Positions 18,040 through 25,647 of a DNA stretch of 47,137 nucleotides are shown here, piece after piece (within the stretch, counting starts at the first letter, position 1; every line of letters starts with the position of its first letter). The stretch covers positions 1 through 47,137 of the forward strand of contig CAJWKT010000004.1 of assembly GCA_913041665.1 (NCBI GenBank), written 5' to 3'. Both the position numbers and the translations under genes were made by a program. The notes under the pieces were generated by a model. That model did not search any database and had not been told where the DNA came from. It saw only the letters and a program-made list of their open reading frames with translations. The stretch comes from an uncultured Gammaproteobacteria bacterium (lineage in GTDB: Bacteria; Pseudomonadota; Gammaproteobacteria; Steroidobacterales; Rariloculaceae).

Positions 18040-19167
18040 ATGAAGAATTTTTATATTTTCTTGTTAGTTGTTTTCGTGGGTATCACCGCATTTTGGCTTT
18101 TAAACCGCCCGCAACCGATTTTGGTAACGTTAGTCAGTGCAGAGCGCGGAAGTGTGACTGTTACGGTAGTCAATACTCGTGCCGGCACGGTAGATGCGTG
18201 CCGTCGTGCGGAACTCTCACCCGCCTTGGGTGGCCAAATTTCGAGGCTCCCGGTCTCTGACGGGGACTATGTTGAAGAGGGACAACTTTTACTTGAACTA
18301 TGGAATGCAGATCTCAAGGCTGAACGCACTCGCGCAGAACGAGATGCTATTGCTTCACGCTCCAGGGCCAGAGAGGTTTGCGTTATCGCGGATGTTGCGC
18401 AAAGGGAAGCAAATCGCCTCACACAAATCGAAGCCCAAGGCCTAGCCTCGGTTGAGGCAGCAGAAAAGGCGGTGGGTGATGCAGAGTCTAGAGCAGCTGC
18501 CTGTACTGCAGCACGAGATGTGACCACAGTAAGCGAAGCGGGAATAGCGATTGCAGAGGCTGCCTTGGAACGCACCCGCCTAACTGCTCCGTTCTCCGGT
18601 GTAATTGCAGAGATTAATGGTGAACTGGGCGAGTTCGTTACACCATCCCCTGTAGGGATTCCTATGCCACCGACGGTGGATCTTATTGATGCTACCTGCC
18701 TGTATATCAGCGCCCCCATCGACGAAGTTGATGCGCCATTAGTTAAAGAAGGACTACCTGCGATTATCAGTCTAGATGCATTTCCAGATCGAAAATTTTC
18801 TGGTCATGTGCGACGTGTTGCACCCTACGTGTTAGACCTGGAGAAACAGGCTCGAACCGTAGAAATTGAGGCAGAATTTAATGATACGAATAACGATAAT
18901 CTTCTGCCAGGTTACAGTGCAGATGTCGAAGTTTTGCTGGCAAGCCGAGAGGACGTTTTACGCATTCCCACATCTGTAATTACGGAAGGCAATAAGGTTT
19001 TTATTTTCCAGAAGGAAACTGGCCAGTTGACTTTAAGAGAAGTTGAGACGGGTCTCTCTAATTGGGAATTTACCGAAATTACTGCTGGATTAAGGGAAGG
19101 AGAACAAGTGGTCAGCTCCATTGATCGAGAGGGTATTGGCGATGGAGTGGCCGTACAACCCGAATAA
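18040..19167 (+). CDS. HlyD/MacA-like periplasmic adaptor (membrane fusion protein)
   Basis: This 375-residue protein has an N-terminal membrane anchor (residues ~3-20), a split biotinyl/lipoyl-like domain ('SPALGGQISRLPVSDGDYVEEGQLL' and 'LTAPFSGVIAEINGELGEFVT'), an Ala/Glu/Arg-rich coiled-coil hairpin between them (~88-165) and C-terminal beta domains. This is the order of membrane fusion proteins that bridge an inner-membrane transporter to an outer-membrane channel. The start is the ATG at 18040; a TTG directly precedes it. It is the first gene of a four-gene ABC export operon (ATPase 7 bases downstream, then two permeases). No TolC-like channel is encoded here, so a remote one must be used. 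The substrate is unknown. Confidence 0.85.
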   Translation: MKNFYIFLLVVFVGITAFWLLNRPQPILVTLVSAERGSVTVTVVNTRAGTVDACRRAELSPALGGQISRLPVSDGDYVEEGQLLLELWNADLKAERTRAERDAIASRSRAREVCVIADVAQREANRLTQIEAQGLASVEAAEKAVGDAESRAAACTAARDVTTVSEAGIAIAEAALERTRLTAPFSGVIAEINGELGEFVTPSPVGIPMPPTVDLIDATCLYISAPIDEVDAPLVKEGLPAIISLDAFPDRKFSGHVRRVAPYVLDLEKQARTVEIEAEFNDTNNDNLLPGYSADVEVLLASREDVLRIPTSVITEGNKVFIFQKETGQLTLREVETGLSNWEFTEITAGLREGEQVVSSIDREGIGDGVAVQPE

Positions 19168-19173
19168 ATCCTC

Positions 19174-19854
19174 ATGATAAAGCTACGGGGTATTTGTCGG
19201 AATTTTCAAGTTGGCGATCAAATTGTTACCGCGCTGAATCATGTCGATCTAGAAATTCAACACGGTGAATACATATCAATCATGGGTCCGTCAGGTTCCG
19301 GAAAATCAACCCTGCTAAATATTTTAGGTCTCCTAGATCGGCCCACCGAGGGAACTTATTGGCTCAATAAAAAAGATGTCTCCCAACTTGAAGAGCGTGC
19401 TCTGGCCGAACAACGCCAAAAAAATATCGGTTTTATTTTTCAGTTTTTTCATCTTATACCCCGATTAAGTGCTCGAGAGAACGTAGAGTTACCGATGTTA
19501 CTGGCCGGCAAATCCGCCAATGCTAGACGGGAACGATCGCGGGATGTACTCAAATCCATGGGCCTTGATGACCGGCTAAACCATCGTCCAGATCAATTAT
19601 CTGGAGGCGAGCGTCAGCGGGTTGCCATCGGACGCGCTATTGTTATGGAACCTGCGGTACTTCTAGCAGACGAACCCACTGGAAATTTAGATTCCAAGTC
19701 TGGTGACGAAGTCATACAGGTCATAGAGCAGCTAAACCAAGAAGGCATCAGTTTGATTGTGGTTACTCATGATCCAGAAATAGGTAAACGCGCGGACAGG
19801 CACCTTACCCTCCATGATGGGGAAGTACACCACGACACAAAAAAACGGCTATGA
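19174..19854 (+). CDS. ABC transporter ATP-binding protein (MacB/LolD type)
   Basis: This 226-residue ABC ATPase energises the adjacent permeases. Motifs are Walker A 'GPSGSGKST' (38-46), Q-loop 'FIFQFFHLIP', signature 'LSGGERQRV' (142-150), Walker B 'VLLADEP' (162-168) and H-loop 'VVTHDPE'. The sequence pattern, with 'LIPRLSARENVELPMLL', places it with the MacB/LolD/FtsE-like group that works with MacB-type permeases on periplasmic or membrane substrates. It overlaps the first permease by four bases (ATGA), so translation is coupled. Unlike true MacB, the ATPase is a separate polypeptide. Confidence 0.93.
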   Translation: MIKLRGICRNFQVGDQIVTALNHVDLEIQHGEYISIMGPSGSGKSTLLNILGLLDRPTEGTYWLNKKDVSQLEERALAEQRQKNIGFIFQFFHLIPRLSARENVELPMLLAGKSANARRERSRDVLKSMGLDDRLNHRPDQLSGGERQRVAIGRAIVMEPAVLLADEPTGNLDSKSGDEVIQVIEQLNQEGISLIVVTHDPEIGKRADRHLTLHDGEVHHDTKKRL

Positions 19855-21062
19855 AAATAATTGATACCATCAGATTATCAGCACAGGCAATTAGCCGTTA
19901 CCCGCTGCGAACCTTTATGTTGGTTTTAGCGATAGCGGTCGGAGTAGCGGCAGTGGTGCTGCTGACGGCGATAGGTGAAGGCGCGCGCCAGTACGTCAAT
20001 GGACAATTTACATCTCTAGGTACACATCTGTTAATTATTCTACCTGGAAAAACCGAAACTTCTGGAGCTGGTGTGACCGGAGTTTTAATGGGGGAAACGC
20101 CCCGAGATCTAACCCTACAAGACGCCATAGCACTCCACCGGAGTGTTCATGTGGAAAAGGTGACGCCCATCATCCTAGGTAGTGGAACGGCATCCTGGCG
20201 GCAACGGCAACGGGAAATTACGGTAATAGGTACTACCGCCGAAATGTTGGACATTCAATCCTGGAGAATAGAACTAGGGCAATTTCTCCCCGCAGTAGAT
20301 ATGGATGTGGCAACACCCGTGTGTGTAATCGGGAGTGTGGTGAAGAACGAATTCTTCGGTAACACAAATCCCATAGGGCAATGGCTTCGGATTGGCGACA
20401 CTCGCTGCCGAATTAATGGTACTTTAGCTCAGGCAGGGCGCACAGGCTTTCTGGATTCGGACGAACTCGTAATCCTGCCCGTAGCCAATGCTCAGCAACT
20501 GTTCGACGCGCCTGGACTGTTCAGAATCCTCGTGCAAACAACTGGCCCGCAGGTAATAAATCAAGCCAAACAAGACATCATAAAAATTACTAAGTCACGA
20601 CATCAGGGAGAAGAAGATATCACCGTCGTGACTCAAGATGCTGTCCTTGAAACGTTTGATTCTATATTTCAGATGATCACTTTGGGCCTTGCCGGCATAG
20701 CCTCTATTAGCCTGGTAGTAGCTGGCGTATTGATCATGAACGTAATGCTTGTAGCGGTCAGTCAACGCACCCAAGAAATCGGTGTACTCAAAGCCCTAGG
20801 AGCTCAAAAACATCAAATTCTTACACTATTTCTGACGGAGGCAATGTGCCTTACAGGGCTAGGAGGATTATTGGGGCTAGTCCTTGGCAACGGGGGAGTA
20901 AAGCTATTAAGTATTCTGACCCCCGAACTCAACTTCACCGCTCCCATTTGGGCAATGGCGGGTTCGATTGGCATGGCGACAACGAGTGGATTAGCATTTA
21001 GCATCATTCCAGCCTGGCATGCAGCCCGGCTTGATCCCGTGTCTGCGCTGGCCGCACGCTAA
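19851..21062 (+). CDS. ABC transporter permease, MacB/FtsX type (first copy)
   Basis: This 403-residue permease has the MacB architecture: one N-terminal transmembrane helix ('TFMLVLAIAVGVAAVVLLTAIGEGA'), a large periplasmic MacB-PCD domain (~45-270), then three C-terminal helices with the FtsX signature 'RTQEIGVLKALGAQKHQIL'. It should pair with the second permease encoded 1 base downstream and with the ATPase upstream, forming a heterodimeric mechanotransmission-type ABC complex with the MacA-like adaptor. The 4-base overlap with the ATPase supports coupled translation. The substrate could be a peptide, antibiotic or lipid; the sequence does not say. Confidence 0.88.
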   Translation: MKIIDTIRLSAQAISRYPLRTFMLVLAIAVGVAAVVLLTAIGEGARQYVNGQFTSLGTHLLIILPGKTETSGAGVTGVLMGETPRDLTLQDAIALHRSVHVEKVTPIILGSGTASWRQRQREITVIGTTAEMLDIQSWRIELGQFLPAVDMDVATPVCVIGSVVKNEFFGNTNPIGQWLRIGDTRCRINGTLAQAGRTGFLDSDELVILPVANAQQLFDAPGLFRILVQTTGPQVINQAKQDIIKITKSRHQGEEDITVVTQDAVLETFDSIFQMITLGLAGIASISLVVAGVLIMNVMLVAVSQRTQEIGVLKALGAQKHQILTLFLTEAMCLTGLGGLLGLVLGNGGVKLLSILTPELNFTAPIWAMAGSIGMATTSGLAFSIIPAWHAARLDPVSALAAR

Positions 21063-21063
21063 A

Positions 21064-22263
21064 ATGCTGATACGAGATATTCTGCGTTTCACGACACAAT
21101 CAGTTGTGTCTAACCGGATGCGTAGCTCTCTAACTGCATTAAGCATTGGCATCGGTGTTACCACTGTAGTTCTACTCACCTCCATTGGTGAGGGGGTAAA
21201 TCAGTATATAGTCGAACAATTCACCCAATTTGGTACAACCGTACTGGCAGTACAACCAGGCAAAGCAAACACGCTGGGAATTTCAGCAGGGGTCCTTAAT
21301 TCCGTGCGGCCACTAAGCCTACAAGACGCAATTGCATTAAAGCGCGCGCCCTACGTTCAGTATTCTGTTCCCGTCGTGTCTGGTATTGCACCTGTGGAAA
21401 ACGGGGGTCGACAACGCACAGTGAACGTTATAGCTGTCGGTCCGGATTTCAATCTAGCATTCAAATTTGAACTGGCCACTGGTAGTTTTCTAGCCGAAGA
21501 CGAATTAGACCGGCCCCGCGCAGTTGCGGTACTGGGCTCCACTCTTCGGCAAGAACTCTTTTCCTCGGAGGCTCCCATTGGAAAACGCATCCGTGTGGGG
21601 GGCGAGCGTTACCGAATTGTCGGCGTCATGAAACCAAAAGGGGAGATGTTGGGTATCGACTTAGACGACTCAGTATATATTCCTGCAGCACGTGGTCTTG
21701 AGCTTTTTAATCGGGAGGGCCTGCACGAGATCGATGTAGTTTACCAAGATGGTGCACCTACTGCAGAAGTGATTGCTGGAGTGACTCGCATCATGATGGC
21801 ACGTCATGGCGGAGAAGACTTTACTATAACAAGCCAACAACAAATGTTAGATGCACTGGGTTCCATAATCGGCGTGCTCACTTTTGCTGTAGCAGCACTG
21901 GGCGGGATCTCGCTATTGGTTGGTGGTGTAGGTATTTTTACTATTATGACAATAGCAGTAAGGGAACGAACTCACGAGATTGGCCTTCTTCGCGCAATTG
22001 GCGCCCCAAGGTATCGAATTACCCAGCTGTTTCTAGGTGAGGCAATGGTTCTGGCAGGCCTCGGTGGCGCAGGAGGACTCTTGCTAGCTATTACAATCGT
22101 GGTAATTACAACTTGGATAGTGCCAAACTTTCCGGCTCAAATACCGTTACTTTATGCCAGTCTCTCAGAAATCACTGCCGTAACAATTGGTGTTGCCGCA
22201 GGTTTGATGCCTGCACGCCGGGCGGCAAGTCTCGTACCGCTAGAGGCGCTCCGGGCCGGATAA
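21064..22263 (+). CDS. ABC transporter permease, MacB/FtsX type (second copy)
   Basis: This 399-residue permease has the same layout as the preceding gene product: an N-terminal helix ('LTALSIGIGVTTVVLLTSIGEG'), a periplasmic domain (~45-265) and three C-terminal helices with 'RTHEIGLLRAIGAPRYRITQLFLGEAM'. The two clearly diverged from a common ancestor (compare 'LLTAIGEGARQYV' with 'LLTSIGEGVNQYI'), so a heterodimer is likely. The ATG at 21064 lies one base after the upstream stop. An in-frame start at 21019 inside the previous gene would add 15 residues and looks unnecessary. It ends the export operon and converges on waaA copy 1. Confidence 0.87.
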   Translation: MLIRDILRFTTQSVVSNRMRSSLTALSIGIGVTTVVLLTSIGEGVNQYIVEQFTQFGTTVLAVQPGKANTLGISAGVLNSVRPLSLQDAIALKRAPYVQYSVPVVSGIAPVENGGRQRTVNVIAVGPDFNLAFKFELATGSFLAEDELDRPRAVAVLGSTLRQELFSSEAPIGKRIRVGGERYRIVGVMKPKGEMLGIDLDDSVYIPAARGLELFNREGLHEIDVVYQDGAPTAEVIAGVTRIMMARHGGEDFTITSQQQMLDALGSIIGVLTFAVAALGGISLLVGGVGIFTIMTIAVRERTHEIGLLRAIGAPRYRITQLFLGEAMVLAGLGGAGGLLLAITIVVITTWIVPNFPAQIPLLYASLSEITAVTIGVAAGLMPARRAASLVPLEALRAG

Positions 22264-22294
22264 CATAAAAAATTTCCATTTCAATTCGTATTCC

Positions 22295-23629
22295 CTACAG
22301 ACAATGGGCGCCTTTGATACCCCCGTTCAGATGGCTGCCCGTTCTGTCCAAGACCTCTGTCATCTGCGCAAGGGTCCGGTCCAGAGCGCCCCGGTTATCC
22401 GCAACTAAACGATGGGCCGCCTGACTTGCAGCAACCAGCAATTTGGGCTGCTCGATATATAACGTAACCGCATCAATCAATTCTTGTGGGTCTCTGACTT
22501 GCCGACCTGCGCCCCATTTCAGCGCCATGGCACTAATCTCTTCGAAATGAAACATATGTGGTCCAAACAATACTGGAACACTGACCGCACAGGCCTCTAA
22601 AGGATTTTGCCCGCCGAAAGAAATAAGACTTCCGCCAATAAAAGCTAGGTCCGAAGCGGCATAAAATAGCCGGAGCTCGCCCATAGTATCGCCAACTAAA
22701 ATATTTACGTCCCCGGGAAGACAGCCGGTATGCTTGCTTCGCTGCGCGATTCGATAGCCAGCTCGCTGACAAAGTCGGGTTACGCCTGCAAAACGCTCTG
22801 GATGGCGGGGAACTAGCACCAATAACAGTTCAGGATGGGATACCCTTAGCTGATCGAAAGCAGCTAGAACTTTCCTTTCCTCTCCACGATGGGTACTAGC
22901 CGCAATCCAGACAAGGCGCTGCTCTCCCCAGTCAGCTCGTAACTGAGTTCCCTCATCCAATAATTCCTGAGATATATGAGCATCAAACTTAAGATTTCCC
23001 GTTACCCTAAGCTGGTCCTCAGACACTCCAAGCGCTCTCAACCGTTGAGCATTATTGTTACTCTGAGCGCAAATTAGATCCGCATTTTTCAGCATATCTC
23101 GGCTAGTCCGGGCAACCCGTAAATAACCTTTTAGGGAAGCCTGAGAAATTCTTACGTTTACCAAGAAGAGTGGGATTTTCCTAACTTCACAAGCCCTAAA
23201 AATATTTGGCCAGAACTCTGGTTCAGCAATAACTGCTAATTCCGGTTGAACTCGGTCCATGAAGCGGCGCACGGCACCCGGAAAATCGTAGGGAGCATAG
23301 GCATGATTGACTCGATCACCAAAAAGCTCCCACGCCTGCCTAGACCCGGTAGGCGTCATAGTAGTCAACAGGATTTTATGCATGGGATAACGGTCCTCGA
23401 GCGCACTAATCAAGGGTGCTGCAGAACGAACTTCTCCCACAGACACAGCGTGTAACCAGATCACCCTCTGCTCTCGCATGAAACGGATATACCCAAACCG
23501 CTCCGGCCACCGGTACCAATACGGGGGAAATCGGACAGCGCGCCAAATTAGATTAAGGACTACGTAAGGTAGTAGCAGATAGCTGACTACCGGCCAAAAA
23601 GCTAAATCTCGATTTTCCCTACGACTCAG
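22295..23629 (-). CDS. waaA: KDO transferase WaaA, copy 1, probable CTG start
   Basis: WaaA (KdtA) transfers KDO from CMP-KDO to lipid A precursor at the inner membrane. The domain shows 'LHAVSVGEV' with the conserved catalytic-loop Glu, 'TTMTPTGSRQAW', 'AEPEFWPN', 'VTGNLKFD' and 'FIGGSLISFGGQNPLE'. The first ATG (23479) would cut off the anchor. The same frame extends upstream through a membrane helix ('YLLLPYVVLNLIW') and 'WYRWPERFGY', typical WaaA N-terminal sequence, to a stop at 23645-23647, with no ATG, GTG or TTG. A CTG at 23629 lies 6 bases after AAGGGAG. From it the protein is 444 residues and the conserved Glu is residue 66, exactly as in copy 2. It is the last gene of the KDO operon. 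Confidence 0.85.
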   Translation of the reverse strand: MSRRENRDLAFWPVVSYLLLPYVVLNLIWRAVRFPPYWYRWPERFGYIRFMREQRVIWLHAVSVGEVRSAAPLISALEDRYPMHKILLTTMTPTGSRQAWELFGDRVNHAYAPYDFPGAVRRFMDRVQPELAVIAEPEFWPNIFRACEVRKIPLFLVNVRISQASLKGYLRVARTSRDMLKNADLICAQSNNNAQRLRALGVSEDQLRVTGNLKFDAHISQELLDEGTQLRADWGEQRLVWIAASTHRGEERKVLAAFDQLRVSHPELLLVLVPRHPERFAGVTRLCQRAGYRIAQRSKHTGCLPGDVNILVGDTMGELRLFYAASDLAFIGGSLISFGGQNPLEACAVSVPVLFGPHMFHFEEISAMALKWGAGRQVRDPQELIDAVTLYIEQPKLLVAASQAAHRLVADNRGALDRTLAQMTEVLDRTGSHLNGGIKGAHCL

Positions 23630-23635
23630 GAAAAA

Positions 23636-23642
23636 CTCCCTT
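23636..23642 (-). promoter_or_regulatory. Ribosome binding site that fixes the CTG start of waaA copy 1
   Basis: AAGGGAG on the minus strand is complementary to the 16S rRNA tail and lies 6 bases before CTG (23627-23629). It is the only strong site in the open frame upstream of the first ATG, so it supports CTG initiation there. Confidence 0.55.
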
Positions 23643-23696
23643 AATTAAAGAAAACCGCCAAAATTCGCAAAATTACCCGATTTACAAGCTCCCACT

Positions 23697-24734
23697 CTAC
23701 AGATGTTCTTGCCCAAGCAAACCAAGCTTAATGATATCTTGGATATCTAGCACGCCAGTGGGTTTACTGTTTTTTATAACAATAATGCTATCCACTTCAA
23801 ATTCCTTGAACAGTCGTACTACTTCATCAAGCAGTGCTTCCGCACCTATAGTTACTGGATTCTTCGAATATCCAATCTCTTCCAACGTCTTGTCTAATAT
23901 CTCTCGGCCGTCATGCTGCAAACGGCGGCGCAGATCTCCATCTGTAAAAATCCCAGCAATATTTCCATCCTCATCGACGAGAGAAACGATTCCAAGGCCC
24001 GACTCAGTCATTGCTACCATTGCTGATGTTAGGGTTTCTGAGGCCCTACAAATAGGATTATGGCTGCGGATCAAATCTTTAACCTGAGCTGTCATCAGCT
24101 TCGTGTGTTCTTGGAACTGAGTAGTGCCAAGAGTGGTTAACGTGTTATCGCACAGACGAGTCATCACACCAAAGGGAACCGTGCAAACATGGACGCCCGC
24201 CAGAATCGCCTGACGGACGTGCTCTGCGTGTCGGACCGAAGAGAACATTACTTTGGATGAATAGCCATGCTTGTCAATCAATTCGACACACTGCTCGAAA
24301 AGCTTGATGGCATCATGGCCCTGATCTTGAAGTCTACCAGCTAATGGACATATGAAGGCTGCACCCGCTGCCATTGCCATATAGGCCTGGTTCAGGGTGT
24401 AAATCAAATGCACGTTTACCCGGTGGCCTTTCCCCGTAAGTCTTTGGCAGGCTTTTACACCCACATTCGATATAGGCACTTTAAAAACGGGTTCTTGTTG
24501 TAGATCTAAAGACAGAATACGTTCAGCTTCATTCACAATAGCATCCACGTTTTCGCCGAGGGCCTCTACTTGAAGTTCTGGTACCATCCCGGACAACTTG
24601 ACGATTGCCCCATCAATATCAGTGATGCCGTGCCGGTGCATAAACGTTGGCGTAGTAGTGAGTCCCTTCACAAATCCAAAATCCAAAGCCTCCTCAATTT
24701 CCTTAAAGTCTACTGAGTCTAGGTATAAGTCCAT
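23697..24734 (-). CDS. Fructose-6-phosphate aldolase/transaldolase-like domain fused to a KdsD-type CBS pair
   Basis: This 345-residue protein has two parts. Residues ~1-218 are a small transaldolase of the FSA/TalC type: 'LYLDSVD' (Asp6), 'GLTTTPT' (24-30), Schiff-base Lys85 in 'VFKVPIS' and 'CPLAGR' (129-134) align by position with E. coli FSA, where the matching segments are TTNPS, Lys85 and APYVNR. The nearly invariant Asn28 is Thr here, Ala129 is Cys and Tyr131 is Leu. Residues ~224-345 are two CBS domains whose 'GIFTDGDLRR' is the signature seen in KdsD (arabinose-5-phosphate isomerase). The KdsD SIS domain is absent. The gene lies 14 bases after kdsA and before waaA, with AAGGA before the ATG. 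I infer a role in supplying or controlling arabinose 5-phosphate; the reaction is unproven. Confidence 0.85.
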   Translation of the reverse strand: MDLYLDSVDFKEIEEALDFGFVKGLTTTPTFMHRHGITDIDGAIVKLSGMVPELQVEALGENVDAIVNEAERILSLDLQQEPVFKVPISNVGVKACQRLTGKGHRVNVHLIYTLNQAYMAMAAGAAFICPLAGRLQDQGHDAIKLFEQCVELIDKHGYSSKVMFSSVRHAEHVRQAILAGVHVCTVPFGVMTRLCDNTLTTLGTTQFQEHTKLMTAQVKDLIRSHNPICRASETLTSAMVAMTESGLGIVSLVDEDGNIAGIFTDGDLRRRLQHDGREILDKTLEEIGYSKNPVTIGAEALLDEVVRLFKEFEVDSIIVIKNSKPTGVLDIQDIIKLGLLGQEHL

Positions 24735-24748
24735 AGCGTTCCCTTGTA

Positions 24749-25585
24749 CTACTGTGAGTCCTGCATTCGAACCAGATGATGAATCTCTAGAAGCGGCTTA
24801 ACAAACTCAGCAAGCTGATCCAAATAGTACTGACTGGCTGCATCGCAAAGTGCCTCTGGAGGTTTCGGGTGAGCCTCTATAAAGACTCCATCCACCCCTG
24901 CCGCAACACCAGCCCGGGATAATACGGATAGAAATTCTCGATTTCCTCCTTGTGGATCCTTACTTGGAATACCGTACTTGCGAATAGTGTGTGTGATATC
25001 GAAGACCACAGGGTAACCAATCTTGCTTAGCAGCATAAAACTCCTGGGATCCACGACAAGATCGTTATAGCCAAATGTGTAACCACGCTCAGTGAGTAAA
25101 ATTTTATCTCCCCCGCAGACTTCTATCTTTTTAACTGGCTTATCCATATTGTCGGGTGCAATGAACTGGCCATGCTTCAGATTCACAACCGCGCCGGTCT
25201 TAGCTGCCGCGACAACTAATTCTGTTTGCATGCAAAGGTATGCCGGTATCTGTAAAACATCTGCGACTTCTGCCGCTGGTGCCGCTTGGTACGGATAGTG
25301 GATATCCGTCAAGATGGGTACATCGAATGCGTGCTTGATTTTATCTAGAATCCTCAGCCCCTCTTCCAGCCCTGGCCCCTGATAGTAATCCAGAGAGCTA
25401 CGGTTATCCTTGCTAAAGGAGGATTTAAAAATCAAAGGAATATCAAGGTCCTCAGAGATACCCTTGAGCCGCTCAGCCGTCTCCATCATTAGTGGCTCAG
25501 CCTCTATAACACAAGGGCCACAAATCAAGAACAATTGATCGGAGCCACAATCTATATCAGCAATCTGTACGTGCTTTTTGGCCAT
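24749..25585 (-). CDS. kdsA: 3-deoxy-8-phosphooctulonate synthase (KDO-8-P synthase)
   Basis: KdsA condenses arabinose 5-phosphate with phosphoenolpyruvate to KDO 8-phosphate, the first committed step of KDO synthesis in the cytoplasm. The 278-residue product has 'CGPCVIE' near the N-terminus, 'FKSSFSKDNRSS' (the Asn-Arg-Ser-Ser that marks use of arabinose 5-phosphate rather than erythrose 4-phosphate), 'GPGLEEGLRIL', 'AKTGAVVNLKHGQF', 'ERGYTFGYNDLVVD' and 'GVFIEAHP'. The Cys in 'GPCVIE' is that of the metal-dependent class; E. coli KdsA has Asn there. AGGA lies 6 bases before the ATG. The downstream partner, 14 bases away, is the aldolase-CBS fusion. Confidence 0.95.
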   Translation of the reverse strand: MAKKHVQIADIDCGSDQLFLICGPCVIEAEPLMMETAERLKGISEDLDIPLIFKSSFSKDNRSSLDYYQGPGLEEGLRILDKIKHAFDVPILTDIHYPYQAAPAAEVADVLQIPAYLCMQTELVVAAAKTGAVVNLKHGQFIAPDNMDKPVKKIEVCGGDKILLTERGYTFGYNDLVVDPRSFMLLSKIGYPVVFDITHTIRKYGIPSKDPQGGNREFLSVLSRAGVAAGVDGVFIEAHPKPPEALCDAASQYYLDQLAEFVKPLLEIHHLVRMQDSQ

Positions 25586-25647
25586 CAGGCATCCTGTATA
25601 GTAGCCGCACGCGGCATTGTGCGATCAAAGTTAAAGGCTGACAAGCG

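Noticed and set aside
22295-23479. waaA copy 1 starting at its first ATG
   Set aside because: That start removes the membrane anchor that is plainly encoded upstream in the same frame and present in copy 2.
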